Shown here: in pieces, positions 20,801 through 33,535 of the stretch
How the letters are laid out: each line of letters begins with the position of its first letter
Position numbering within the stretch: position 1 is the stretch's first letter
NCBI GenBank assembly: GCA_030248215.1
Contig: JASANG010000269.1
Span: forward strand, 96,447-160,446
DNA from: Enoplolaimus lenunculus
Taxonomy: Eukaryota > Nematoda > Enoplea > Enoplida > Thoracostomopsidae
DNA: 64,000 nt
Reading direction: 5' to 3'
Notes under the pieces: model-generated
Databases searched by the model: none
What the model saw: only the letters and a program-made list of their open reading frames with translations
What the model was told of the DNA's origin: nothing
Translations under genes and position numbers: made by a program

Positions 20801-22570
20801 CAAGACTTTTAACCGCCAGTATGTCAATGAATAGATAAACAAACGTTATAATGCAAATATGTACGCAAACCGATCATAGAAATTCATGAGAAGCAAAATC
20901 TATAAGACGTCTCGGACATGCAAGCTGTGTTGCAGTTTGAAAACCTATTACTAATTGGAGACATGCGCAGTAACATTGTTAGGATTTTAGCACAACTGCA
21001 CTCCCATTTTATCTAAAGACACACTTTGATAATTTACAGCTGTGTAAATTATACTTGTATTTTTAAAATTTTATAATTTTAATATCATATAGATTATGAT
21101 TATGCAAGTTTAACTGTACATTTTAAGCTTAATTTGGCCAAAAATACCTAAGCTGCGGCAGTGTTTTTCACAGTAACTAAACACAGACCAAACGGGGTTA
21201 ATCTTTTAAAACGGACGTAAACTTTTCGTTGTTTTTTTTTCGACCTGATAATGAAATTTCTATTTAGGCAAACGCATAAAGCGGCACCAGTTTATAACCA
21301 AAGATCTCGGATTGCATTTTTATAACCACAACCAGATCTATTTTTAAAGCATTACTGGGCTCGTGGCCAAAGGGGAGCCATGGGAAAATCAGCCCTCCTC
21401 GGGAAAAATTTTGCCGTCCTCCTAGAAAATTTTCAACGTTTCTTGTAACGTCAACGAAAACCCTTGTATGACCATCCTGAACAATTTTTAGCCGTCGTCG
21501 CAAGGTGAACTGGCCACGGGTGTGAGCATTACATCTGTTGCTGTAATACAGTTTAAAGTACACTATGATTGGTTAACGCAATGCTTTTTGTAAGCTAAAC
21601 AAAACCTATTTTTTTTCTAGAAAAATTAAATGCTTAATGGCTGTACGGTGTTTAAAGGCGCAGGAATATTAGGAAGGATTTATTTAGCACGGTTAGCGTA
21701 ATGAAATTTGCGCTGCAAGGAAAATTTTGTAATCGAGGCATTTACTTGCATTTTGATACAAAATTTTCGACTTTACGGTAGGTACACATAGTTTTATGTT
21801 TAGGTTCAGGAATAGTAGACTATTAAGCCGAAGCCTTAACTTTTGCCAACGCGTTTCTTCAACGTTTTTAGTCTAAAATCGATTTAGTCTAAGTGTAAGC
21901 CATTTTCTAAAAAGTAAGGAAAAATACAAATGACATGAAGTTGACTAACTACTGCTTAATTGCATCAGAAACGATGTTAACACCAGCTGTTTTTAGACAC
22001 GTGTCTTAATATATTCTTGTTGGTGTTATGAATTTTGTAAGCTTAAATTACATTGATTGCCTGCTAAAAATTGTTTACGATGAAATTTAAAACGATATTA
22101 GGTATTTTCAAATAAACCACCAACTTTATTAACCAACAAAATATTCGTAAAGTCAATGAAGATTTTCATATTGCACCCAGCTGATTTGGACGCCGACAAA
22201 ACCATAACTAAATAGCATAAACAAACCGAGATACAATGAGATATAATACTTTGACAAAAATGTTTAAAATTTTTAACTGAACTTTTAATTTTTAACTAAA
22301 TTTAGAATTAAATTCATTCGTCTTCCTTCAAAGTATTGGCCCATGTTCCTTTAAAGGGCGTCCAGGTTTTTAGAAAACAAACGGTCGAAAAAAAATTTCA
22401 GACGTACACTGTCAATATTAAAATTAAGGGCTCAACCAGTGTTTAATTTTTCAAACCTATTTAACTCACGGAAAACTTATATTAAGAAGATATTGGCAAG
22501 CGAAAAAAATGTTTCAGTGATTATACTGCTTGAGAATATATTACTTAACCTTTGTGGAGATAGTTCATTC

Positions 22571-22770
22571 CACATTGCAAAAAATGGTGAGTCAAATTGA
22601 CTGTCTCCGAAATAGACTTTTGCTGACTGCACAAACTGAGTCAAAATTCGACTCCGCCAGAGTCAAATTGAGTCGAATTCGACTCAGGCGGAATCGAATT
22701 TTAACTCAATTTGTGTAGTCAGGAATAGCCTATTTCGGAGAGAGTCTTCTGACTCAGTTTTTTGCAGTGT
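22571..22770. mobile_element. Palindromic Tc1/mariner-type MITE, TGAGTCA-rich (copy 3)
   Basis: Same family as 260-481 and 1105-1325. The right flank TA is kept; the left is CA. Arms pair through most of the length around a centre near 22672. Confidence 0.78.
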
Positions 22771-24620
22771 AAGATGTGTACAGTGTTCATTTTTCGTTAT
22801 ATCATTAATAAAACGCAGTGAGTGTGGAGACATTAGGTGAATTTTATGATCCTGAGAATTTTGATAACCTAACTCAGACAGGTGCCAAAGTCTAAACGTA
22901 CCGCAGCTGCACGTCACAAATATTTTAAACTTCAATAGCAATATTGTCCAATTTTGAATCGGGTGAATATATATATTTGGATTTGAAAATTATCAAACAT
23001 ATTCGCAAATTTCAATCTTAATATAACAAATTGTTGTAGTCAGTTTTGAAAGTTCAGTGTCAAAAACAGACTGGTAAAATTCACTAAATTTGGCAATGCA
23101 TAGCTTAGCCTAAATATTAATTTCACAGAAGTTAATTCCGGACTTTTAATTAATTTTCGAAATTTTAAATCTGAACCAGGTATCGGGTTGTTAAATGTAC
23201 GGTTGTAGGTTTGAACTAAGACTGATTTTGACGGATTCAAAATATTATAATTCAATAATTTTGAGTTTTACATCAAACAATAGTCAAACGTGGTTACTTA
23301 ATTAGAAAAGTTTTAATTCGACGACAACTACAGATGTATGTGTTAGGCGATATGAAAAAGTTTTATTTCATTTGGCATCATTTTATGAAGAAAGGTGTAA
23401 CCGGAGGTGAAAAATATCAGAGTCGGATGTGAACCAAAATTACGTAGTTAAAATGATGTTGCAATGATGACCAATTCAATTAAAAACAATTTGTTAAAAA
23501 TGAGTATACAAACTTGTAAGCCAGTTAAACATGCTGCTACTATGGTACACGACAACGGTAATATTGCTGACGTGTATATAACTGTCAAGCACGCAAAAAT
23601 TATTTTAAGTTTGACAATATTAATACTTAAATTACGTTTCACAGAAACGCAGAAGATTGCAACTGCAGATTTAAAACTAAATATTTGTGCTTGCAGTTTT
23701 TGGGCAAGCAAGCAACAAATAAGCTAATACTTAAGCAAACAAGTATATACCTTTATTTGCAAGTGTGTATAAACTTTAAAATTTAATGCCAAATTTTGAG
23801 TAAAATTGCACAAATTGCACAAAGTTGCAGTTTAAGCTACACACAAAACGCGCAACGCAAAACGGGTTTAGTATATTGCAACACAACTTTTCTGTAGCAA
23901 AAATTGAAGCTATATTCGCTTTAGTCTTCAGTGTTGTTCTGGCGTATTTTATTAAGTAAAATTTGAAGAAATGAGCATCGAATGTGCGTCTATCGTTGTT
24001 TTGTAAATTGTTTTAAGTTTGAACGTAGTTCCGAAAGAATTTACGACATGTGGTTGTAAAAGTTTAACATTTCGAATCGAATAATGCTTAACTTGTCAAG
24101 CTAAATACAGTAAGCTTGTTATGCTTAAATGTCCATTTTATTCAAAACCAAAGTAAAAATAAATTTTTTCTTCATGAAATTCTGTTCAGATAATTTGTCT
24201 GCGTCATAATTTGGGAAAAACCGAAATATGCAAAACAAAAATTTCAAAATCGAACCATTTTCGGTTAGCTAGAAGTTTGCAAACAAGGCTATTTATAATG
24301 AAAAGACGAAATGCAATCAAATTGATTTCTAATTGTGAGAATGAAATTGTTCAATGCTTAAAATGGTACGTTTTAAGCTGAAGTCACTGCAAAATTTGAA
24401 AAATACATTTAAGCATAAAAACAAACGAAAACTGAATTCATTACATGACGGGACGTGGATTTAATTTGTGAAATTGCAACATAAAATTAAAAGTATTTCA
24501 AAACAAAGTTTGAATTTTATAAAACTTTTATTGTTAGCAAAACAAGCCTTGTTTGCGTCGGAAGCTTAGAAATACGACTGTAAAACGTTAAAAGGATTTA
24601 GAGAAAGTTATTGAAATTTC

Positions 24621-24787
24621 GGCCAATCTATAGAACACGGGCGGAGCAGTAAGTAAAAGCATATGTCTACGCTTAAGCATACGCCTAAATCTAAGCGTAA
24701 GCCTAAGCAAAAAAATACTGTAAAGCTTAAGTTTAATCTATTGCAGTCTCGCAGAAAAACGTTCTGCCACTGATCTTTACACAGGCT
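24621..24787. mobile_element. TTAGGC-bearing MITE, subfamily B, with TSD
   Basis: GGCCAATCTATAGAACACGG to CACTGATCTTTACACAGGCT, flanked by GAAATTTC and AAAATTTC (7 of 8). Its CCTAAG tract is strongly mutated (cttaagcatacgcctaaatc). It is present only in copy A of the segmental duplication. Confidence 0.82.
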
Positions 24788-25027
24788 AAAATTTCGAAAT
24801 ATTCTGTGGCAAGTAAACTCGATCCGTCTGAACTGCATTTATCTATAACATACTTTACCGGCGAAAGACTTTTAATTTATTTCTATCTGGTAACCATTAG
24901 CATAAGTTCGAGCTAAATGTTAAACCAGTAAATCCTCTTTTTGAGTGGCGTCAAACTGTTTCTTTTCAACAGAATAAATGCTCTGTTTTATCCTACGTAG
25001 TCTGCAAATTCTACAACGCATTGTGGT

Positions 25028-25419
25028 TTAATTAATCAACTAGCTCCGAAATCAACTTAACTCAGAGTGAGTTAAAGTTTACTGTTATTAAACTCACAAA
25101 TAACAACTTTTCCTTCGGATTTGATTAATGAACTCTATGACAATTTTTATATTAAAAATAAAGAATACACCGTAAATTCCGATGAGTTGATCAGTTAACT
25201 GTGAGAGTGACAGTGAATTAGTTAGTTCCGGTTATTTTCGGGTTAATAAACAGGAGACATTAACTCGCTCTGAGCTGATTTAATAACGGTTGAGTTGATA
25301 AACTCAATATGAATTCAGTCAATGTAGAATTCTGATCTCTAAACGTCCTAATTCGAAGCTCAGGCTCCTGAGTGAATTCGCCTCATTCTAGATTAAAATC
25401 AACTAACTAGAATTTACAG
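25028..25419. mobile_element. CTGTAAATTCC-family MITEs (fragment plus full copy)
   Basis: A fragment (25028-25135) is followed by a full copy (25168-25419) that starts caccgtaaattccgatgag and ends ctagaatttacagt. Interior gagttgataa and actcagaatg phrases match other members. Confidence 0.72.
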
Positions 25420-26410
25420 TTTAACTATAGAAATTCGCTAAGGTAAAGCTGTTTGCAGTACACAAAACAACAAGTTCTTTCATGTGTTGTGCGACCAAAA
25501 CTAAAAATCAAACGCGTGAACTAGAAGCTTTAACTCAAATATCAACACCGAAACCTCTGAACAGGGCGTCCGGCCGCAACAACCGCCTAAAGGTTATGTT
25601 TAATATTAAGACGAGCCAGAGATAAAACGGAACTACGTGTCTTAAGCCCATAGACTAAACTCACTAATATATGCTGGGATTAAAGCTTGGAATATATTAT
25701 GCCTGTGAATATGAGGTTGTCGTTGGTCACAGAGTATATAAAGGATTTTGCTCTATTTTAGACTCACACACGGATAAAATATGTAATATTGTCGTTGCAC
25801 GGTTTCAGTTGGGGCTATAACAAAGGGTATATGGCCCTTTTACAGGCTGTTTTTAGATTAATATGCTGCTGGATTGTAGAGTTGCAAAAAAATTTTCTTG
25901 CTCGTTACGCTCGTTTGTGAACAAGATTTTGCTTGTAGTATATTCTCTTCCGAAATGAAATCTAGGCAACAAGGTTTGACTTTAGAATGCTATATATACA
26001 CTCAAAATAATATTTCTGATATTTAAGAAAAAATTTCTTACATTTGAGAAATATGATTAGCAAGGTGCACTTGAAAAGTATTTTTGTTATAATAGAAATG
26101 TTTTCAAAAAACGTTTTGAAATAAAGTCTGAAAATAAACGTTTTCCACTTATTGTTAGGAAAATTGTCTTAAATATCAGCAAAACGTTTCAGATTTGCCA
26201 CAGAAAACACTTTTCTGAATAAATTCAGAAATACTTTTTTGTATGTACCTTGAAATGCATGGGCACATGTTAATATCCACAAAATGTTCAAATAATACAA
26301 CGTTTAGGAGTGCCATTTTCAACGTAAATAAGATAAGCCATATCGACGTTTCGGCCGCTAGATAACTCTTATTTTCTATGTCTTAAAATGTCTCATTTTT
26401 ATACGAGCCC

Positions 26411-26585
26411 CACACTGTAAATTTCATTGAGTTGATTTGAAATCAGTCTGTCTGCTGAGTTATTTCTTTCAAAACTCAGAATTCTGGATTTAATTCATTT
26501 TGAGTTCCAACGAACCCAGAATTAAATCAGCTCAGAGTGTGTTAATGTTTACTGTTATTAACTCAACTCATCAGAAATTACTGTG
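26411..26585. mobile_element. CTGTAAATTCC-family MITE, shortened
   Basis: cactgtaaatttcattgag to catcagaaattactgtg, about 175 bp against the usual 250, so it has an internal deletion. Confidence 0.7.
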
Positions 26586-27028
26586 CAATACTCAGCAGAT
26601 ATTTTAACGGTTAAAAATTGCGAGTACTATGCATTATCTCAATAATGCATCATACTGTAGCAAATTGTATGAATTGCACGTGCAAGTTGCAGCTGCAAGT
26701 TCTCGCTTAAAAAACTGACACAGGTAAATATGGCTTAAACTCGTAAGATATTGCTCAAAACGCACAAGTTACAAACATTAAAATAATCGACAAATTTTTT
26801 AATTTTCGCTTCCGATCTAAATAGTTTGCAAAGCATCAAAAAATTAGGCCTATATTTAGTTTGCGTAACCAGGTAAGTAAAGTCAAATAACAAATATCGA
26901 CAAGCTGCAATTCCCGCTAAGCCAGAACTGGTGCGGAATTCGAGCGAAAATGAACTTGAATTATATATTTTAGATTTAGAACTCACAGCGACACTTACAA
27001 TAAAGTTACACAAAAATCATGCCCGGTA

Positions 27029-27491
27029 TGACCGCAGTACTTAAAAACCACACGACGCTATGGAACCGAAATCTATCAAACATAAGCCTTCTCCCAAGTC
27101 TCAGACTGGCAGTTTCTATACTCGCACTCTAAAGCATTATACCTCGTAGTTAAGAAGCTTTGCTGGCTTTAGTCCTATACGCGTTTAGTTGTGCCGTGGA
27201 CAAAATGTGTATTATTGAAAGAACAGGTTTAAGCTCGCATCGAAACAGCCACGAATGAACAGACTTTGCTGCGTTGTATCTGCTGTTATATTTTAGGCCT
27301 GTGCCATAAGCAAAAGCTCATATTTATAGAAACAGAATGAAATCTAAAAACCTGGAAGGCTTCTTAATACAGACTCAATACAGCAGAATTACACAAACTT
27401 ACGGCCTTGCTGAGTTCTAAAGGCGAAATATTTTAAGCGTGGCGTATTATTATAATGGTGTCCAGGCATTAATGTTGTTTATCTGAAAATG
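27029..27491. repeat. Highly similar 463-bp block, copy A
   Basis: I count about 12 differences from 31326-31787 over some 460 aligned bases, far closer than the surrounding segmental duplication. An ATG-initiated frame of 29 codons (27060-27149) is kept in both copies. I recognise no RNA or protein family. It may reflect gene conversion, a later duplication, or constraint. Confidence 0.75.
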
Positions 27492-27632
27492 TTTTTGCTC
27501 AGGGTGGAGGTTTAATAAGACAGGGGCGTATGTAAAGTTTATAAGCCGGACACGTGTCAAGATAGGAAACACGAATACAGAACAAAATTGCAGATATTTT
27601 ACCAGGTCAACGTGTTTTATTATCTCTGAACC

Positions 27633-27882
27633 TCACTGTAAATTCCAGTGAGTTAATTAAGCAATTCAGACGGAAAGTTAGTTATTTCTGAGTTAGCAAC
27701 AGTAAAACTTTTACTCACTCTGAGTTGAGTTGACTGTCATAATGAGTTGAGTTGACTCCCGGAAAGTTGATGATTTGAATTAGAATGAATTGAACGAACT
27801 CATAATTGTGAGTTCTGATAGTCCTAACTCAGGCTGAGTGATTCAACTCATTTTGAGTTAAAACCAACTCACTGGAATTTTA
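27633..27882. mobile_element. CTGTAAATTCC-family MITE between the duplicated segments
   Basis: Starts cactgtaaattccagtgag; ends caactcactggaatttt. The right terminus is slightly eroded. Confidence 0.75.
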
Positions 27883-28189
27883 AAAAAGATCATCTCGCGT
27901 TTGGTTTTTTGTTCTGTTGTCGGTAACCATGAAAGTTTAAAAAACATTTGAAAATCAAAATGCAAACAAATTAAATTTTTATTCCGAGATAAAACGGTCA
28001 AAACAAAATAGTTGACAGCAGTGACGGATATAAGGTAGCCTAAAAGGACAAAACAGAGAATATATAGACGCTTACAGTATTCAGACCGATTTAAAACTAC
28101 CATTGTAGCCAATGAAACGAGGCCTCTACAGTATTAGTATTCATTTGATTCGGCAGAACTGATAATAAATAGAAACGTCTTCCTACTTC

Positions 28190-28440
28190 GCTGTAAACTC
28201 CAATGAGTTAAGTAATCTATTCAGCTGACGAATTGATTATTTCTGAATTAAAATCATTAAACATTAACTCACTCTCAGTTGAGTTGATTCCCACTTTAAG
28301 TTGAGTAGACTTTAGATGAGTTGATTATTTAATTCAGAATGAATTGAACCAACTCAAAATTCTGAGTTCTGATAGTTCTAACTAAGACTGAATAATTCAA
28401 CTCATTCTGAGTTAAAGTCAACTCACTGAAATTTACAGTG
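28190..28440. mobile_element. CTGTAAATTCC-family MITE, complete ends
   Basis: Starts gctgtaaactccaatgag and ends cactgaaatttacagtg, with both termini present. It lies about 300 bp from the previous copy. Confidence 0.78.
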
Positions 28441-29079
28441 TTGTTTTTCTTTGGCTATGATTATAACAAGTTCCGCTCTCTGAATACTTCGGAGTCTAAA
28501 GTAATAATAAAGGATTGCCGGCCACGGCCTACAAAAATAAATATAGTTGAATCTGCTACTCTATTTTGTGCTTAAAATTATTCCCTTTTAGACAAACGAG
28601 TAACCAATAAGCTAATACTTAAACAAACAAGCTCACACAGTTGTAAAGTTGTGTAACTTTAAAATTAAAATACAATTTGTTGAGTATAAAATTGCACAGA
28701 TTGCACAAATTTGCAGTTTAAAAGCAACACAAAAGGCAGCATACAACGGGTTTAGTATTTTAAAACAAAAAAATCACAAAATAATTCGTTTTAATAGTTT
28801 TCGAACGTTTTCGTATTTTTTCAAAAAGTAAAATTAGAAAAAATTCAACGACAACTGTATTAACAACATCGTTGTTTTTGAAATAATTAAAAATTTGGCA
28901 CAACTATGAATTTGAGACATTTTTGTAACCGTTTCATTTATCGGATATAATATTTCTGTTTGTACTGTAACCTTTGTAGTATTTAATGGAAGCAGCGAAA
29001 TTGAGTCGCAAAATTTTCAAAAACATAAAAAAATACCTTTTACAACATTTATCAACTTGAAGTTGGCAAATGAAATTTA

Positions 29080-29355
29080 AGCCTATTCTCAAGCGCAAGT
29101 TTTTGCAGCGAGAACTCGCAGCTACAACTTGCACTTGCATGTTTTGTCCAAAATCTCGTTCGAAAAACTTACAGCTGCAAATCATTCATTAAAAATTCAT
29201 AGCTAGGAATTAAGTTTAAAATGCGTGAATAACCATGCTAGTTCACGGAATTTATTGCATCCGCTTTCTCATTGGTTTATGAAAAATGCAAGTTCTGCTT
29301 GCAATTTGCAGCTGCACGTTCTCGCAGCAAAAACTTGTTCGTGTGAAGAGGGCTT
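29080..29355. mobile_element. MITE with about 55-bp TIRs
   Basis: The left arm aagcctattctcaagcgcaa and the right arm (complement agccctcttcacacgaacaa) continue in parallel through aagtttttgc, gcgagaac and gcagct. Related sequence without clear ends lies at about 26640-26710. Confidence 0.75.
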
Positions 29356-30360
29356 TATAATGATTTTTGACAATTCATTTGTAAGGAAAAAACACCTTTT
29401 TTCGTCCTTTGGATTTTGATGGCGCATTTTCTGATTTTTCATTGCGAACTCTAAATAAATTTTTTTAGAAACTTAAAAAGATATTTGATTTATGGAACTT
29501 GTCAATTTATAGCAAACTGCATTATGTTAATTTTATTCAACAAACAGAATCTTAACTTTTGGTCGTAAAATGTAGTTAGTTCTATGCACTGAAATAAACT
29601 TGGTATGAAACCACAGCATAGGTTCAGGCAACATGCTACACAAACTGTATATTGAACTCAGTGTTCACCACAAGTCTTGACAGCCCCCTCGGTCTCGAGC
29701 GTTTAGCTTCTATGGCTGAGTGGTGATGGTAAACGCCTACCGTTTTGGCTGCTTATAGTATGAATTGTAACATAAAAATAGGTTTCAGATGAAATAAGAA
29801 AATATTTATGTGAGAAAGGGTTAATTGAACGGCTGCCGCAGTGAGATCTGGTTCTACTATAAATTATTTGACTTATTGCATTTATCAGATATTACGCGCA
29901 CGATAAATTGTAAAAAAATTTTCTATGTTGGCCAATAATATGAATTTTTTATTACAAAAGAACAGAAGTTGGGTATTGTTTCAAAGTTATGCACTAAAAT
30001 ACTAAATTTGTTAACCTTCAAAATTTGCACAAAATAACTCGTGAAATTGCAGCAAAATTCGCGAAATTGTAGTGAAATAAATTATACTGAATCCTAAAAT
30101 TTGTGTTCAAGTATAACAGCAGCTTAAGCAAGTGCATAAAATATGCCAAATGTAAAGCTAATTTGTGCAACAAAATATACAATTAGGTGCAGTTCAAATC
30201 CTTCTTTTAGCTAAAGCATAAACAACGAAGATGTTTCACAGGGTGCCCAACCGCCTTAATGTTTAGCATAAAGTTGGAGCAGAGATAAATCGGAATATAC
30301 GATTTAATCTCAGTAACCAAACTCACTATGCTGGGATTAAAGCTTGGAATAAATAATATA

Positions 30361-30389
30361 TACCTATTATATATATATATATATATATT

Positions 30390-30439
<50 letters not shown>

Positions 30440-30480
30440 ATATATGTATATATATGTATATATATATGTTTGTGTGTGTG
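30361..30480. repeat. (TA)n microsatellite
   Basis: Over 100 bp of nearly pure TA dinucleotides, grading into tatatatg and tgtgtgtg. No other content. Confidence 0.95.
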
Positions 30481-31034
30481 TGTATAAAGTAGGTTATTGG
30501 CTGCAGTATAAAATTTTATTCTATTTTACACTCACATTCGGCTAAAATGTGTCATACTGTCATGTTCATTACGTGCTTGGTTTAGACGAATTATATTCAC
30601 AAAATAGCCAAAGTATATTAGTGTTGACCCTGCTTCATTCAATGCAACCGTGATATATAAACCGTGTGAAATTTAAAATTTTCCAATCGCCTAGAAATAA
30701 CTGATATTTTGTCTCTTATCAGAAAGGCTGGCTCTGGAACACATTGTTTCTTCCACATTTACGCTTTACGCTTCGATTTGGCTTACGGTCAAACTCTCAA
30801 AAAGCACTGAAATGTCACATTTTGAGGTGGGAACTCGTATAACAATGAAGTATGTACAGGGAGGTTATCTTAGTACGTTTCGAAACACTTTTTGTCGTGA
30901 AAAAAAAGTAAAAATGAATTTCTAGTGTATCGAACGCTATTTGGTCTATTAAACGTTTAGTGTAAAACGCTTTATACTTTATAGCATTAATACAAACGTT
31001 TTCGAAGTCGCAAGATGCAAACATCACAGTGGCA

Positions 31035-31284
31035 TTTGTAAATTTTAGTGAGTTGATTTTACCTCAGAATGTGTTGAGTCGCCTTAGAGGTCTCAGCTCT
31101 GAATTAGTTCTTTCAGAACTCAGAATTCTGAATTGATTTGACTCATTCTGAGTAATGATTAATCAACTAACCCGGAATTAAATCAGCTCCTAGTGTGTTG
31201 TTTGCCGTTATTAACTCAGAAATAACGAGAAATAACTAATTCTCTCTTTGAGTTGATTAATCAACTCATCAGAATTTACTGTGT
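31035..31284. mobile_element. CTGTAAATTCC-family MITE in copy B
   Basis: Starts tttgtaaattttagtgag and ends catcagaatttactgtgt. It lies just before the highly similar block of copy B. Confidence 0.74.
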
Positions 31285-31325
31285 ATGAAATATAGTCACA
31301 CGGTAAGCCAAGAAATCAAGTCGTG

Positions 31326-31787
31326 TGACCGCAGTATGTAAAAACCACACGACGCTATGGAACCAAAATCTATCAAACATAAGCCTTCTCCCAAGTCTCA
31401 GACTGGCAGTTTCTATACTCGCACTCTAAAGCATTATACCTTGTAGTTAAGAAGCTTTGCAGGCTTTAGTCCTATACGCGTTTAGTTGTGCCGTGGACAA
31501 AATGTGTATTATTGAAAGAACAGGTTTAAGCTCGCATCGAAGCAGCCACGAATGAACAGACTTTGCTGCGTTGTATCTGCTGTTATATTTTAGGCCTGTG
31601 CCATAAGCAAAAGCTCATATTTATAGAAACAGAATGAAATCTAAAAACCTGGAAGGCTTCTTAATACAGACTCAATACAGCAGAATTACACAAACTGACA
31701 GCCTTGCTGAGTTCTAAAGGCGAAATATTAAGCTTGGCGTATTATTATAATGGTGTCCCGGTATTAATGCTGTTTATCTTAAAATGT
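31326..31787. repeat. Highly similar 462-bp block, copy B
   Basis: Direct repeat of 27029-27491. The 29-codon frame at 31357-31446 differs from that of copy A by one synonymous change and one change at the last residue. Confidence 0.75.
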
Positions 31788-32128
31788 GTGTGCTTGTAAT
31801 AAGAAAATAGGTTTAAGATAAAAGACATATATACACGCGTAGAATTTGTCGTTACGAAAAATTGTTCACATGTTAATAACGTATGTTTATTGGGGGATAT
31901 TCGATTTTTTAACTTATTAATTAAAATATCATATTTAATATATACATAGCTAGTGTATTTTATGTCTCAAAATAGAGTTTTTTAAAAGTATGTAGATAAA
32001 ATGAAACCGAATGAGAAAAAATATACTCATTTAAGCATTAACTGGTGATACGCTTATTTTCTCAAAAATAAATAGTTGCCAGCTCATGTTTTTTACATTT
32101 ATAAATACAACTTTAATAAAAAATACAG

Positions 32129-32383
32129 CACTGTAAATTCCGATGAGTTGATTAATAAACTCAACGAGAATTAGTTATTTCTGGTTATTTCTGAGTTAAT
32201 ATATATTAACAATAAACATTAACTCACTCAGAGTTGAATTAATTCCGGGTTAGTTGATTAATTAACTCAGAATGGGTTCAATCAATTCAGAATTCTGAGT
32301 TCTGAAAGACCTAATTCAGAGCGCAGACCTCGGAGTCGATTCAACTCATTCTGAGTTAAAATCAACTCACTGAAATTTACAGT
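32129..32383. mobile_element. CTGTAAATTCC-family MITE, near-complete
   Basis: Starts cactgtaaattccgatgag and ends cactgaaatttacagt. It is a well-preserved member, with the internal gaattctgagttctgaaag phrase that recurs across the family. Confidence 0.8.
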
Positions 32384-32584
32384 TAGTAATAAGGGATTAA
32401 TCTTAATGATTGTTACCTCAATTTGGCGTTAAGTATTGAAAACCAGTAAATTTGTGCAACATTCCTATATTATAATATATTCGACTCTGCCACAAAACGT
32501 AATTTGGCCATTGATTCAGCTATTAATATTCGTGCTTATAATTCCATATAAACTGCAAAAATGGGAGAAACTACCCTAATACAA

Positions 32585-32827
32585 CACTCTAAATTCCAAT
32601 GCGTTGATTAATCAACTCAGAGAAAGATTGTCAGGTTATTTCTGAGTTAATTACAGTAAACAATAACTCGCTCTTACAGATTTAATTCCGGGTGAGTTGA
32701 TTAATTAACTGAGAATGAGTTCAGTCAATTTAGAATTCTGAGTTCTGAAAGGCCTAATTCAGAGCTCAGGCTCCTGACGGAATTCAACTCATTCTGAGTT
32801 AAAATCAACTCACTGGAATTTACAGTG
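32585..32827. mobile_element. CTGTAAATTCC-family MITE, preserved
   Basis: Starts cactctaaattccaatgcg and ends cactggaatttacagtg. It is only 200 bp from its neighbour and in the same orientation. Confidence 0.8.
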
Positions 32828-33247
32828 AACAACTGTGAACAGCAATATTGCATTATTTTACAGTTGTTGTTTTAGTTCTGCAAATTTTGAAACAAATTAA
32901 ACATATAACACAAACCTATACATTTTCAGGCCCAAATACAAACATTCGACCCATCTGCGAACCCAAGAGACATCAGTAGTCACGGGTCGTATACATTCGA
33001 CCTCTATAAGTAAGCTTAACATTTCAGACACTTGCGCTTTGCATTTTGTTGAAGTTCTGCTGACTGCAAAATTAAATTGTTAATCCAGTTAGGGTTTAAC
33101 TCTTGAAAATAAATTGCGGATTTTGGTCAAGGGTGCATCCATCATTGCCGCCCCCCTCCCCAACGTTGTTGGCGTTTATCTGTTGAACAAACTGCACTAT
33201 TGAATTTTTGTTATTTACTCAAATACAACTTATGCGCTGTCGCGCAG

Positions 33248-33535
33248 TATAAAATGTACCAGCACGCGTTTCATTTTTGCCGACACCTCGCTCAGTTTGG
33301 GGATGGCGTAGATGTTGCTCGCACCATTGAAAAATAAGATTATAAGACGAGTAACAAATCTGCTGAATTTAGTTTACACGCGTACGTTCAAGAACCCTGT
33401 AATGTTTACCCCCGCTCCACCTAAATAAATAGGGGGTTGGCCAAAAATACAACGTACGCTAAGTACATTGTTTTGTACACAGAATATACCCAGTTGCACA
33501 CTCTTGTTAAATAGCGATTTACCAGTCTTGATAAA
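33248..33535. mobile_element. Degenerate long-TIR MITE
   Basis: It shows gtaccagcacgcgtttca on one side and cacagaatatacccagttgc, acactcttgtta on the other, matching 13586-13905 in order. The interior keeps C- and G-rich runs. The left end is poorly preserved. Confidence 0.55.

Larger units (their letters stand above)
23700..27491. repeat. Tandem segmental duplication, copy A
   Basis: It is collinear with 28590-31787. Anchors: aataagctaatacttaa at 23717 and 28606; the acaaattgca...cagtttaa stretch at 23810 and 28695; gctgggattaaagcttggaa at about 25674 and 30331; and the highly similar block at 27029 and 31326. The copies differ by independent MITE insertions, so the duplication predates those. 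Confidence 0.7.
28590..31787. repeat. Tandem segmental duplication, copy B
   Basis: It is collinear with 23700-27491 through the anchors given there. Copy B has its own insertions: a MITE at 29080-29355, a (TA)n tract at 30361-30480 and a CTGTAAATTCC MITE at 31035-31284. Identity outside the terminal block is low, so the event is old. Confidence 0.7.
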
